From AP-15 sp963833745 (GTDB lineage Bacteria > Pseudomonadota > Alphaproteobacteria > ATCC43930 > CGMCC-115725): a DNA stretch of 64,000 nucleotides. Where the stretch lies: positions 248,001 to 312,000 of the forward strand of contig CAWHZD010000004.1 of the NCBI GenBank assembly GCA_963833745.1, in the 5' to 3' direction. The notes beneath the pieces were generated by a model. It had not been told where the DNA came from. It worked only from the letters and a program-made list of their open reading frames with translations, and searched no databases. Below, in pieces: positions 39,805 through 48,451 of the stretch (within the stretch, counting starts at the first letter, position 1; every line of letters begins with the position of its first letter). Position numbers and translations under genes: made by a program.

Positions 39805-40716
39805 ATGGCCGACATCACTGCGCTCCAGCCGACAGCCGCGGCGCCCGCCGATGCGCGGCCGGGTGTCGAGCCGCCCGGCTATTGGAGCTCGGTCGCCGAG
39901 CGGCTGTGGCGCGACCGTCTGAGCGTCGCCGTCGGCGCGATTGTGCTGCTGATTTTCGGCCTTGCTGCTTTTGCGCCGTGGGTGGCGACCCATGACCCGC
40001 TCGACGGCAGCGTGCTGCGCCGGCTGCAGCCGGTCGGCACGCCCGGCTATTTTCTCGGCACCGACGAGACCGGACGGGACATCTGGTCGCGCCTCGTATA
40101 CGGCGGCAGGCTGTCGCTGTTTTGCGGCATGACCCCGGTGCTGCTGGCGACCGTGATCGGCGGCACATTGGGGCTCGTCGCCGGTGTCGGCGGCCGCCTG
40201 GTCAATTCGCTGATCATGCGCATCATCGACGTGTTCTACGCCTTTCCGTCGGTGTTGCTGGCGATCGCGATCTGCGGCGTGATCGGCGCCGGCATCGCCA
40301 ACACCATTCTCTCGCTGACGGTCGTCTTCATCCCGCCGATTGTGCGGGTAACCGAAAGCCTGACGACGCAGGTCAAGACCCGCGACTTTGTCGAAGCGGC
40401 GCGGGCCAGTGCTGCCCCAATGCACGCCATCATCCGCCATCAGATCGTCCCCAACGTGCTCGGCGGCGTCCTGGTCTATGCGACGAGCCTCGTCGGCATC
40501 AGCATCATCCTTTCCGCCGGGCTGTCGTTTCTCGGTCTCGGCGTTACCCCGCCCAATCCCGAATGGGGATTGATGCTGAACGCGTTGCGTCAGGCGATCT
40601 TTGTCGATCCGGTGGTGGCGGCGTTGCCCGGGGTGGCGATCGTCATCACCTCGCTGTGCTTTAACCTCTTGGCCGACGGGCTGCGTAGCGCGATGGACGT
40701 CAAGCTCCCGACATGA
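39805..40716 (+). CDS. ABC transporter permease (DppC/OppC type)
   Basis: Second permease, 303 residues. It has the family segments DRLSVAVGAIVLLIFGL, THDPLDGSVLRRLQPVGTPGYFLGTDETGRD, the FYAFPSVLLAIAI helix and the EAA-like loop RDFVEAARASAAPMHAIIRHQIVPN. The start is 9 nt after the first permease and the stop overlaps the next start as ATGA. Confidence 0.93.
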   Translation: MADITALQPTAAAPADARPGVEPPGYWSSVAERLWRDRLSVAVGAIVLLIFGLAAFAPWVATHDPLDGSVLRRLQPVGTPGYFLGTDETGRDIWSRLVYGGRLSLFCGMTPVLLATVIGGTLGLVAGVGGRLVNSLIMRIIDVFYAFPSVLLAIAICGVIGAGIANTILSLTVVFIPPIVRVTESLTTQVKTRDFVEAARASAAPMHAIIRHQIVPNVLGGVLVYATSLVGISIILSAGLSFLGLGVTPPNPEWGLMLNALRQAIFVDPVVAALPGVAIVITSLCFNLLADGLRSAMDVKLPT

Positions 40717-41780
40717 ACGGGCGGGCCGCCTTGCCGACAGATCGGCGCGACCGTGGCGGTCCGGCGCAGCCACTGCTGCTGGTGCGCGGTCTCAAAAAGC
40801 ATTTCCCCGGCAAGCGCCGACCGTTCGGCCGCGGGCGCGAGATGGTGCAGGCGGTCGACGGCGTGTCGTTCAGCCTCGCCAAGGGCGGCACCTTGGGCGT
40901 CGTCGGCGAATCCGGTTGCGGCAAGTCGACGACCGCGCGTCTGCTGCTGCATCTGATCCGGCCCGACGCCGGCGAGATCATCTTCGACGGCGAGGGGGTC
41001 GGTGAGCCGCAAGGGATCACAATCCGCGATCTGCGATTGCAGATGCAGATGGTGTTTCAGGACAGCTATTCGTCACTGAACCCGCGGGCGACAATCGCCG
41101 ACATCATCGCCTTTGGCCCGCGCAGCGCAAAGCGCATGCGGCCGCGCGAGGCCCGCGAAGGCACCGAGCGTCTGCTCGAACAGGTCGGGCTGCAGCCCTC
41201 ACTCTATGCCAGGCGCTATCCACACGAGCTGTCGGGCGGCCAGCGACAGCGCGTCAACATCGCTCGTGCATTGGCGCTCGAACCGCGCCTGTTGATCCTC
41301 GACGAGGCGGTGTCGGCGCTCGACAAATCGGTCGAAGCGCAGATCCTCAACCTGCTGTTCGATTTGCGGCGCGATCTGGCGCTGACTTACATCTTCATCT
41401 CGCACGATTTGAACGTCGTACGCCATGTCAGCGACCGGGTCGTCGTGATGTATCTCGGCCGCATCGTCGAGGCCGGCCCGGTCGCCGCCCTTTTCCGCCA
41501 GCCGCGGCACCCCTACACCCAGGCATTGCTGCGGGCGATGCCGAGCATGGACCCGGACCGCCGCGCCGCGGCACCGCCCTTGACCGGCGATCCGCCCAAC
41601 CCGATCAACCCGCCCTCGGGCTGCCGCTTCCGCACCCGCTGCGCCTTCGCCGAGCCAATCTGCGCCGAAGTCTCGCCCGGCCTCGGCCCGGTCGCCGGCG
41701 ATCACGAAGTCGCCTGCCATATGATGGTGCCGGGTTCAGGCCACGGCCGCTGCCGCGAGCCGGCGCCAGCCGATGGCTGA
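40713..41780 (+). CDS. ABC transporter ATP-binding protein (DppF/OppF type)
   Basis: ATPase of 355 residues energising the importer. Walker A GESGCGKSTTARLLL lies near residue 65, Q-loop in MVFQDSYSSLNPRA, signature LSGGQRQRVNIARALA, Walker B LLILDEAVSALD. The C-terminal oligopeptide-transporter extension has HPYTQALLRAMP and a cysteine motif (CRFRTRCAFAEPIC) found in DppD/DppF and known to bind an iron-sulfur cluster in some members. It overlaps the neighbouring genes on both sides. Confidence 0.93.
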   Translation: MNGRAALPTDRRDRGGPAQPLLLVRGLKKHFPGKRRPFGRGREMVQAVDGVSFSLAKGGTLGVVGESGCGKSTTARLLLHLIRPDAGEIIFDGEGVGEPQGITIRDLRLQMQMVFQDSYSSLNPRATIADIIAFGPRSAKRMRPREAREGTERLLEQVGLQPSLYARRYPHELSGGQRQRVNIARALALEPRLLILDEAVSALDKSVEAQILNLLFDLRRDLALTYIFISHDLNVVRHVSDRVVVMYLGRIVEAGPVAALFRQPRHPYTQALLRAMPSMDPDRRAAAPPLTGDPPNPINPPSGCRFRTRCAFAEPICAEVSPGLGPVAGDHEVACHMMVPGSGHGRCREPAPADG

Positions 41781-42765
41781 GCCGGCGATCGAGGTCGCGG
41801 ATCTCCGCGTCCGGTTCCGCCAGCGCGAGCGCACCGTCCACGCGGTCAATGGCGTCAGCTTTTCGCTTGGGCGCGGCGAGGTGTTGGGGATCCTCGGCGA
41901 ATCCGGGTCCGGCAAGAGCGTCACCCTCCGCGCGCTGATGCGCCTGTTGCCCGAGAACTGCGAAATCGAGGGTCGCATCGCGATCGGCGGTGAGGATCTG
42001 CGCACCGCCTCCGCCGCCCGGCTCGCCCGAATCCGCGGCGGCCATGTCGCGATGATCTTCCAAGAGCCGATGACCGCGCTCGACCCGGTCTTTACAATCG
42101 GCCACCAAATCGCCGAAACCATCGCTAAGCACGACGGCGTGGGCCGCCGCGACGCCCGCCGCCGCGCGCTGGAATTGCTCGAGCAGGTGCAGATCCCGTC
42201 GGCGCGCCGCCGCCTCGATTCCTATCCGCACGAAATGTCGGGCGGCATGCGCCAGCGCGCCATGATCGCGGTGGCCTTGTGCTGCAACCCGAGCGTGCTG
42301 CTGGCCGACGAGCCGACGACGGCGCTCGACGTGACCGTGCAGATCCAGATTTTGCTGCTGTTGCGCGAATTGCAGCGCGAGCGCGGCATGGCGGTCATTT
42401 TCGTCACGCACGATGTCGGCGCCGCGGTCGAGATCAGTGACCGTCTCGCGGTCATGTACGCCGGCCGCTTTGTCGAAACCGGAACCGCGCGCGACGTAAT
42501 CCGCCAGGCCGCGCATCCCTATACGCAGGGCCTGCTCGCGGCGAATCTGCACGGCGCCGAGCCCGGGAGCCGGCTGACGACGATCCCGGGTGCGCCACCG
42601 AACCTCGCCGTTCTGCCTGAGGGCTGCAGCTTTGCGCCGCGGTGCACTCACGCGATGCCGGCTTGCGCCGCCGCGCCGCCCCTGGGGCGGTCGTTAAGTG
42701 CAGGCCATGTAGCCTATTGCTTGCGCGCCGCGGCGGTCGAACCTGCGCTTACGCCGCGGGCTTAG
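41773..42765 (+). CDS. ABC transporter ATP-binding protein (DppD/OppD type)
   Basis: Second ATPase, 330 residues, and last gene of the importer operon. Walker A GESGSGKSVTLRALM, Q-loop MIFQEPMTALDPV, signature MSGGMRQRAMIAVAL, Walker B VLLADEPTTALD, then the HPYTQGLL extension and the cysteine set CSFAPRCTHAMPAC. Overlaps the preceding ATPase gene by 8 nt. Confidence 0.93.
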   Translation: MAEPAIEVADLRVRFRQRERTVHAVNGVSFSLGRGEVLGILGESGSGKSVTLRALMRLLPENCEIEGRIAIGGEDLRTASAARLARIRGGHVAMIFQEPMTALDPVFTIGHQIAETIAKHDGVGRRDARRRALELLEQVQIPSARRRLDSYPHEMSGGMRQRAMIAVALCCNPSVLLADEPTTALDVTVQIQILLLLRELQRERGMAVIFVTHDVGAAVEISDRLAVMYAGRFVETGTARDVIRQAAHPYTQGLLAANLHGAEPGSRLTTIPGAPPNLAVLPEGCSFAPRCTHAMPACAAAPPLGRSLSAGHVAYCLRAAAVEPALTPRA

Positions 42766-42795
42766 GTTCAGCCCCAATATGTGCGCCCCAAGCGC

Positions 42796-43188
42796 CTACG
42801 GGCTTACCCCGCTGGGCAGCTGCCCCCCGCGGCCATGGGGCAAGGTGTGCAGCTTTAATTCGACCGGGTTGCCGAGCCAGATCGCATAATTGCTGTGGTC
42901 CTCGACCGCGTCTGTCGTCAGCGGATGGACCAGCACGTCGAGCCCCTCGCGGTTCAGCATCAGATAGGGCACGACGTCCTCGAACTGGTCGGGTTTGAAA
43001 ATGACCAGGGCATTGCTGATCGGGTGCGGTCCGCGCGGCGTATCGCGGAACTCTTCGATCTCGACTGCGAACTTTTCGCCGAGCGCAGCGCATACCTCCT
43101 CGGCGACAGCGCGGGTCTTTGCCGGGTCGTAATAGATATGGGCGTGATAGCCCAAATTCGCGACGGATTGCGTGGTCTTCTCGGTCAT
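42796..43188 (-). CDS. DOPA 4,5-dioxygenase-like protein
   Basis: Protein of 130 residues of the DOPA-dioxygenase family, small extradiol-type enzymes opening catechol rings. It begins MTEKTTQSVANLGYHAHIYYD with the characteristic YHAHIYY and contains HPISNALVIFKPDQFEDVVPYL, LDVLVHPLTTDAVEDHSNYAIWLG and ends VELKLHTL; the conserved histidines lie in the first and last strands. ATG 43188 is chosen because gggaga lies upstream; the frame is open further back without conserved sequence. It is next to a CmcJ/NvfI-like oxygenase gene on the same strand. Confidence 0.88.
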   Translation of the reverse strand: MTEKTTQSVANLGYHAHIYYDPAKTRAVAEEVCAALGEKFAVEIEEFRDTPRGPHPISNALVIFKPDQFEDVVPYLMLNREGLDVLVHPLTTDAVEDHSNYAIWLGNPVELKLHTLPHGRGGQLPSGVSP

Positions 43189-43465
43189 CGAACGGCTCTC
43201 CCTGTGGGCCTGTGACGGCACGTCGCATTTTTGCACAGCGATACCCGCAAGTCGATCCGGACGACCGAAGGGTTGTGTCTCAGTTTGAATTTCGGCTTGC
43301 GACCCTACCCAAGTCAGCCATTCAGCAGCCCTTTCAGGTAATCCCAGAAGAGGAGGTTCACAGAGAAGCCCTTCGCCGGCGCCTTGGCGCCGAAGTGGTC
43401 TCCCGATCGTCACATATCACGACGCCGATGCCAGCTTCCTCTGCCCGCTGCCTCTCCCTGTCTTC

Positions 43466-44743
43466 CTAAAAGAAGACAAAGGACCGGACCACGACGTTTT
43501 TGCGGCATCGGGCGTTGGCGGGCGCGGTCGGGTCGACACAGGCAGTATGGAAGGACCAGCGCGAGACGGAGCCGTCGGTCACAGAGTCATAGCATTTGAG
43601 CATCGAGACCTCGGTCGGCTTCTGCTGGGGAAACCAGTACCACTCGTGGTTGGGACGGTAGGTGAAGCGGGTAGTCTCGCCGACGCGGTCGTCGTAGATC
43701 CGATAGTTGTTGATGTAGGGCTGGTCGGCGAAGGAGGGCCAGGCGCAGAGCACGAAGGGAAACTGCTCGATCGTCTCGATCGGCTTGGCGAGGTTGATCG
43801 ACATGAACCGCCGCGACATCTTCGCGTCGGCCTCTTCCGCGGTGTAGTGCTGCTGACGCCCGAAATTACGCAAGTTCTTCGTCAGCAGCTCGCGGCAGCG
43901 TACCCGGCCGCTATTGTCGTTCAGGTCGTTGTGCACGAGGTTGGCATAATTGGCGTTGACACCAGGGTTCTTGCCGTCCTGATCCTCCGTGCGGTCGCCC
44001 TGGTAGTCCTTGTCGAAGACATCGTGATTGTAGACCAAGGCGTCGGTCGCGTCCGGGAAGAACTCGAGCAGCAGCTTCTCGATCTCGGGGTAGTACACCC
44101 GCTCCACTTCAGCCGCATCGTAGATGTTCGTGCATTTGGACTCGAGGCGCGCCAGCGACACCCCGAGCTTGTCCATGCATTCGGGACTGTTCGGCGAGAG
44201 GCCCGGGTAGTATTCGCCGATCCGCCGCGCATCGCGCAGCACCTGCGGGAAATAAAGGTCCCGGCGCCGGTTGCCCCGCTCGTTCGTGCGCAGGATCATG
44301 GCTGTCTCGGCGCGCGCCGGGTCCCGCCAGATCGCGTTGGACGGCACGACGGAGTAGCTCGGCCGCTCATAGACCGTATAGGGCAGCGGCAATGCCACGC
44401 CACCCGGCGGCGCCTTGATGCTGTTCGACTGGCGGATGTAGTTGAGGCATTCGTCGTAGTCGCGGAACCCGATCCCCCATTTGGTCTTGATCGGGCCCGG
44501 CGGCGCCTTGTCGATCATGTCTGCAACGCGCTGGCTCTCGCCCGAGGCGATCTCTGCGAGCGCGTCGTCGAGCGCCACCGCGGTTCCAGCATCGCCATCG
44601 CGGGCGAACGCCATGTAGGACAGGCCGCCATGCGCTGCGAACGGCTCCGGCTGTCCTGCCGTGCGCTCGAGCGGCGGCACATAGGCGACCGTACCGTCGT
44701 GTGGGTCCGCGACTTTGTTGTCGGCGACATCGAGCGGGCTCAT
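43466..44743 (-). CDS. CmcJ/NvfI family protein, putative Fe/2-oxoglutarate-type oxygenase (paralogue 1)
   Basis: Member of the CmcJ/NvfI/AsaB family, 425 residues. Shared segments are VYYPEIEKLL, VHND (H271 and D273, fitting an HxD iron motif), RPNHEWYWFPQQ, LKCYDS, FHTACVDPTAP (a candidate distal histidine) and the end VRSFVFF. It is longer than its relative at 52438 because of an N-terminal extension and a middle insertion. A perfect ggaggt lies upstream of ATG 44743. Known relatives take part in cephamycin hydroxylation and fungal meroterpenoid oxidation; the substrate here is unknown. Confidence 0.85.
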   Translation of the reverse strand: MSPLDVADNKVADPHDGTVAYVPPLERTAGQPEPFAAHGGLSYMAFARDGDAGTAVALDDALAEIASGESQRVADMIDKAPPGPIKTKWGIGFRDYDECLNYIRQSNSIKAPPGGVALPLPYTVYERPSYSVVPSNAIWRDPARAETAMILRTNERGNRRRDLYFPQVLRDARRIGEYYPGLSPNSPECMDKLGVSLARLESKCTNIYDAAEVERVYYPEIEKLLLEFFPDATDALVYNHDVFDKDYQGDRTEDQDGKNPGVNANYANLVHNDLNDNSGRVRCRELLTKNLRNFGRQQHYTAEEADAKMSRRFMSINLAKPIETIEQFPFVLCAWPSFADQPYINNYRIYDDRVGETTRFTYRPNHEWYWFPQQKPTEVSMLKCYDSVTDGSVSRWSFHTACVDPTAPANARCRKNVVVRSFVFF

Positions 44744-45053
44744 GGCACACCTCCGATTATTTCAGCCTCACCGTGGCACACAAAGCCTGCGTTTTCCAGA
44801 CCATGATTTTCCGGTCATGCGGACATGCGCTGCGCCTGCCGTGCAAACGCCGCCGTCCTTCCAACTGGAAAATATCATCGAGGCCGCCGAATGTCCGTGT
44901 TTGGCGCCCCAAGCCGCCCATCAGGCGAATGTCTGACTTCCGTGCGTCCTGGCTCGGAAGTGGACCGGCAGAAGACCACTCTTGGCGGAAATTCAAACCG
45001 GGCCAATACCGCCGGAGCCGATCCGCTGCTGGCTGGATCGGACGGGCCAACGG
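44744..45053. other. Intergenic region upstream of CmcJ/NvfI-like gene
   Basis: A 310-bp gap between two minus-strand genes. It should contain the promoter of the CmcJ/NvfI-like gene. No gene, repeat or terminator was recognised. Confidence 0.5.
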
Positions 45054-46679
45054 CTACGCCGCGAGGCGCATCCGCTGCCGCACCATGTCCGACACCTTCT
45101 CGCCGATCATGATCGTCGCCGCGTTGGTGTTGCCGGAAACCACCGTCGGCATGATCGAGGCGTCGGCGACCCGCAGGCCGGCGAGCCCGTGCACCCGCAA
45201 TTCGGGATCGACGACCGCCATCGCGTCGACCCCCATCTTGCAGGTGCTGGTCGGGTGAAAGACCGTGCCGCCGCGCCGCCTTGCATAATCCAACAGCTGC
45301 TCGTCGGTCTCCACCGCTGGTCCCGGCTGAAATTCCGATGTGATAAAACGCTGCATCTGCGGCGTTGCCATGATCCGGCGCAGCAATTTGAGCCCGTCGA
45401 CGATGGTTTGCTGGTCGGTCGGGGTCGCCAGGTAATTCGGGTAGACCGCCGGCGGGTCGGCCGGGTTGGCGCTTCGCAACTCGATCCGGCCGCGGCTTTC
45501 CGGCCGTAGCTGATAGACGATCGTGGTAAACCCGGACCACGGATGCAACCCGTCTTGCGGTCGGTCGGCGCTGAACGGCGAGCATGAGCATTTGATGTCG
45601 GCCGAGGCGAGCTCGGGCCGGGTACGCGCGAACAGCGCCGCGGGCGAGGTGCCCATCGCCAATGGTCCGGTTTTGAACGTGTAGTATTGCAGCCCGGCCT
45701 TCAGCTTCTTGAGATTACTTTGCATCACGTCGTTGACCGTGATCGGCAAGGCGCATTTGAACTTGAGCGGGGCCGAGTAGTGATCCTGCAGGCTCTGCCC
45801 GACGCCTGCCAAGTGGTGCACCACCGGGACGCCGGTCGCCACCAGATGCTCGGCGAGGCCAACGCCCGAGAGCATCAACAATTGCGGCGAGTTGACCGCA
45901 CCGCCGCACAAGATGACCTCGCTCGCCGCCCGCGCCGTGCGGGTTTCGCCGTCGAGCCGAAACGCGACGCCGGTCGCCCGACGCCCGTCGAAAATGATCT
46001 TTTCGGTCAGCGCGTTGGTGACGACCCGCAGATTGGGGCGGCTCATCGCCGGGCGCAGGTAGCCGACCGCGGTCGAGCAGCGCTTGCCGTTGCGCGTCGT
46101 CGTCTGGTGGTAGCCGACGCCGTCCTGCCCGGCGCCGTTGAAGTCGTCGTTGCGCGCAAAGCCCAGCCCCATCGCGCCGTCGATAAACGCTTCGCAGATC
46201 GGATGGTGATCGGGCACGTCCGACACGCAGAGCGGACCACCGGTGCCGTGGTAGGCACTGGCGCCGCGCGTCTGGTGCTCCGAGCGTTTGAAATAGGGCA
46301 ACACGTCATCGAACGACCAGCCGGTGTTGCCGAGCTGGCGCCAATGGTCGAAGTCCTCGGCCTGGCCGCGGATGTAAACCATGCCGTTGATCGACGACGA
46401 CCCGCCCAAGACCTTGCCGCGCGGCCAGAATACGCGGCGGTCGGCAGCCCCCGGATCGGGCTCGGTCTCATAGCACCAGTTGACCGACGGATCGGCAAAG
46501 GTCTTGCCAAAGCCGAGCGGGATGTGGATCCAGCGGTTCTTGTCCTCACCGCCGGCCTCGAGCAGCAGGACCCGCGTCGCCGGGTCTTCGCTTAGCCGCG
46601 CCGCGATCGCGCACCCCGCCGACCCCGCGCCGATCACCACAAAATCGGCCTCGAATACTTCCTGCTGCTGCCCGCTCAC
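45054..46679 (-). CDS. GMC family oxidoreductase (choline dehydrogenase-like)
   Basis: FAD-dependent alcohol dehydrogenase of 541 residues, choline/alcohol dehydrogenase-like. The FAD motif VIGAGSAGCAIAARLSED starts near residue 15, the first GMC signature is in GKVLGGSSSINGMVYIRG, the second in GGAVNSPQLLMLSGVG, and the catalytic histidine region is in GGTVFHPTSTCKMG followed by LRVADASIMPTVVSGNTNA. GTG 46679 lies behind gggag. It lacks a signal peptide, so it is probably cytoplasmic, unlike the GMC protein at 10949. Confidence 0.93.
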   Translation of the reverse strand: MSGQQQEVFEADFVVIGAGSAGCAIAARLSEDPATRVLLLEAGGEDKNRWIHIPLGFGKTFADPSVNWCYETEPDPGAADRRVFWPRGKVLGGSSSINGMVYIRGQAEDFDHWRQLGNTGWSFDDVLPYFKRSEHQTRGASAYHGTGGPLCVSDVPDHHPICEAFIDGAMGLGFARNDDFNGAGQDGVGYHQTTTRNGKRCSTAVGYLRPAMSRPNLRVVTNALTEKIIFDGRRATGVAFRLDGETRTARAASEVILCGGAVNSPQLLMLSGVGLAEHLVATGVPVVHHLAGVGQSLQDHYSAPLKFKCALPITVNDVMQSNLKKLKAGLQYYTFKTGPLAMGTSPAALFARTRPELASADIKCSCSPFSADRPQDGLHPWSGFTTIVYQLRPESRGRIELRSANPADPPAVYPNYLATPTDQQTIVDGLKLLRRIMATPQMQRFITSEFQPGPAVETDEQLLDYARRRGGTVFHPTSTCKMGVDAMAVVDPELRVHGLAGLRVADASIMPTVVSGNTNAATIMIGEKVSDMVRQRMRLAA

Positions 46680-46785
46680 CGCTTCGCTCCCTTGGTTGCC
46701 GGCGGCATCGCGCTCGTGGGGCGCGACACTTCGCCTGGGGAATTCTATGCCAGGCTGCGCCGAAGACCACTACCGGTTTTGCCGG

Positions 46786-48084
46786 TTACGCAACCGCCGG
46801 CGCGAGCCTTTCCAACTCGGTTTCGTCGATCACCGTCGTCATGAAGAATTGGAAGATCAATGCCCCGATTACGGTAATTGCTGCGCCGATGCCGAGAGCC
46901 AGAACAAAAGACCCGGTTTCATCGACGATAAAACCTGTCAAAACCGGCGACAGCGTGCCGCCGAGGAAACCCGCGAAATTCTGGTTGCTGGCCGCGGAGG
47001 CAGTGTAGGCTTGCGGAGTTACCGCGGTCACCAGGATCCACTTGCAGGTGATGCCGAATTGCATGAAGAACATGGCCAGGGCGATAAACGCCACCGCCGC
47101 GACGGCCGTCGTGGCAAGCGCGGCACAGCCGGTAAAGACGCCTGACGCCAAAAGGCCGAGGATCAGCGGCGAGCGCCGGCTGCTGATCAGGCCGACGCCG
47201 CGGTCGACCAGCCAATCCGACGCGTAGCCGCCGGCCAGCGCGCCGAAGAATGCCGAGATCAGCGGGATCGAGGCCAGAAATCCGGTCTTGGCGATGCTGA
47301 TGTGTTGCTCCATCTCGAGATAGGCCGGCAACCAGGTCTGATACATCCACGAGACGTATCCGGTGCAAAAGGCCCCGATCATCAGCACCCACATCGCGCG
47401 GAAGCGAAACAGGGTGCTCCACTGGCGCAGTGATACCGATGACTTCGCCGCCAGGTTGGGATGCAGATATTCCTCGTCTTCCGGCTCGAGTTCCGCCGCC
47501 CTCGGGTCGCGATAGACCAGGAACCACACGATTGCGCCGATCAGCCCGGCGACGCCCATGACGATAAACATCGTGCGCCAGCCGAAAGACAACATCACCC
47601 CGGTCAACAGGGGTGGCGCCAGCGCCGGTCCGACGTAGGCTCCGGACGTATAGACGCCGCTCGGGCGGCCGCGATCCTTGACATCAAACCAGTCGCTGGT
47701 CGCTCGCGTCGCCGACGGAAAGCAGGGTGCTTCAGCGGCGCCGAGTACGATCCTCGCCCACAGCAACTGGCCGTAGGTGGCGGCGATGCCGCCCGCGGCT
47801 TGCGCCAGCGACCACAGCACCATCGCGGCGCCGACCAGGGCCTTCGGACCAATCCGATCCAAAAGGTATCCCGAGGGCAACTGCGCGAGCCCGTAGGTAA
47901 TCGCCCAGAACGACTGCAATGCGCCGATCGCCGTCGCGTTGACGCCGAACTCCTGGCGGATCTTCAAATTGCCGATCGCGAGCGTGGAGCGATCCATGTA
48001 ATTCAAGGCGATCGCCGCAGTGACCAGCACGATGGCGATCCACTGCATCCTGCGCAATCGTGGTGAGGGAGTGGGGACTGGCAT
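46786..48084 (-). CDS. MFS transporter, anion:cation symporter type
   Basis: Twelve-helix major facilitator of 432 residues. Helix 1 has ALNYMDRSTLAIGNLKI with the family acidic and arginine residues, the A-like loop is GYLLDRIGPKALVG, and helix 4 has ARIVLGAAEAPCFPSATRATSDWF, all typical of the ACS family that moves hexuronates, phthalates and other organic anions. ATG 48084 is preferred to an upstream frame because ggaggg is just upstream and helix 1 follows at once. It lies downstream of nothing on this strand and is divergent from the ThDP enzyme gene, so the two may act on one substrate. Confidence 0.9.
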   Translation of the reverse strand: MPVPTPSPRLRRMQWIAIVLVTAAIALNYMDRSTLAIGNLKIRQEFGVNATAIGALQSFWAITYGLAQLPSGYLLDRIGPKALVGAAMVLWSLAQAAGGIAATYGQLLWARIVLGAAEAPCFPSATRATSDWFDVKDRGRPSGVYTSGAYVGPALAPPLLTGVMLSFGWRTMFIVMGVAGLIGAIVWFLVYRDPRAAELEPEDEEYLHPNLAAKSSVSLRQWSTLFRFRAMWVLMIGAFCTGYVSWMYQTWLPAYLEMEQHISIAKTGFLASIPLISAFFGALAGGYASDWLVDRGVGLISSRRSPLILGLLASGVFTGCAALATTAVAAVAFIALAMFFMQFGITCKWILVTAVTPQAYTASAASNQNFAGFLGGTLSPVLTGFIVDETGSFVLALGIGAAITVIGALIFQFFMTTVIDETELERLAPAVA

Positions 48085-48226
48085 AAACCCTCCGCGTTTC
48101 TTCGGTGTTTCGCACGAGTTGCTGGCCAGCCGTGGAGCACCCTCTCGCGATCTGTTATCAGGCTCGATCGCATTCGGGGGCAATTGGGGCATGTCGGAGG
48201 GCAGCTGGCAAGAGACCGGTTCGGTC

Positions 48227-48248
48227 CTGCACCGGCCGGCCGGTGCAG
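48227..48248. promoter_or_regulatory. 22-bp perfect palindrome in MFS / ThDP enzyme intergenic region
   Basis: A perfect inverted repeat with half-site ctgcaccggcc lies in the 367-bp divergent intergenic region. A dyad of this length between two divergent catabolic-looking genes would suit an operator, but it could also be a hairpin. The rest of this region shows no gene. Confidence 0.45.
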
Positions 48249-48451
48249 CACCTCGGTTTCGGTCGAACGACGCGATCCCGGCAAGTCCGGCGAGATTCAC
48301 CGCGTCCTCCCAACCATGCGCGAGCGCAGCCCAGGGCTCGCGGTCGTGGACGGCGCCGACGGCCGCTGATGAAAACGATAGCGCCTTCCGCGCCTCGCGG
48401 ACTTCCTGTAGTGGTTGGCAATTCCGACAACCGTGAACCGGCATTCCAAAA

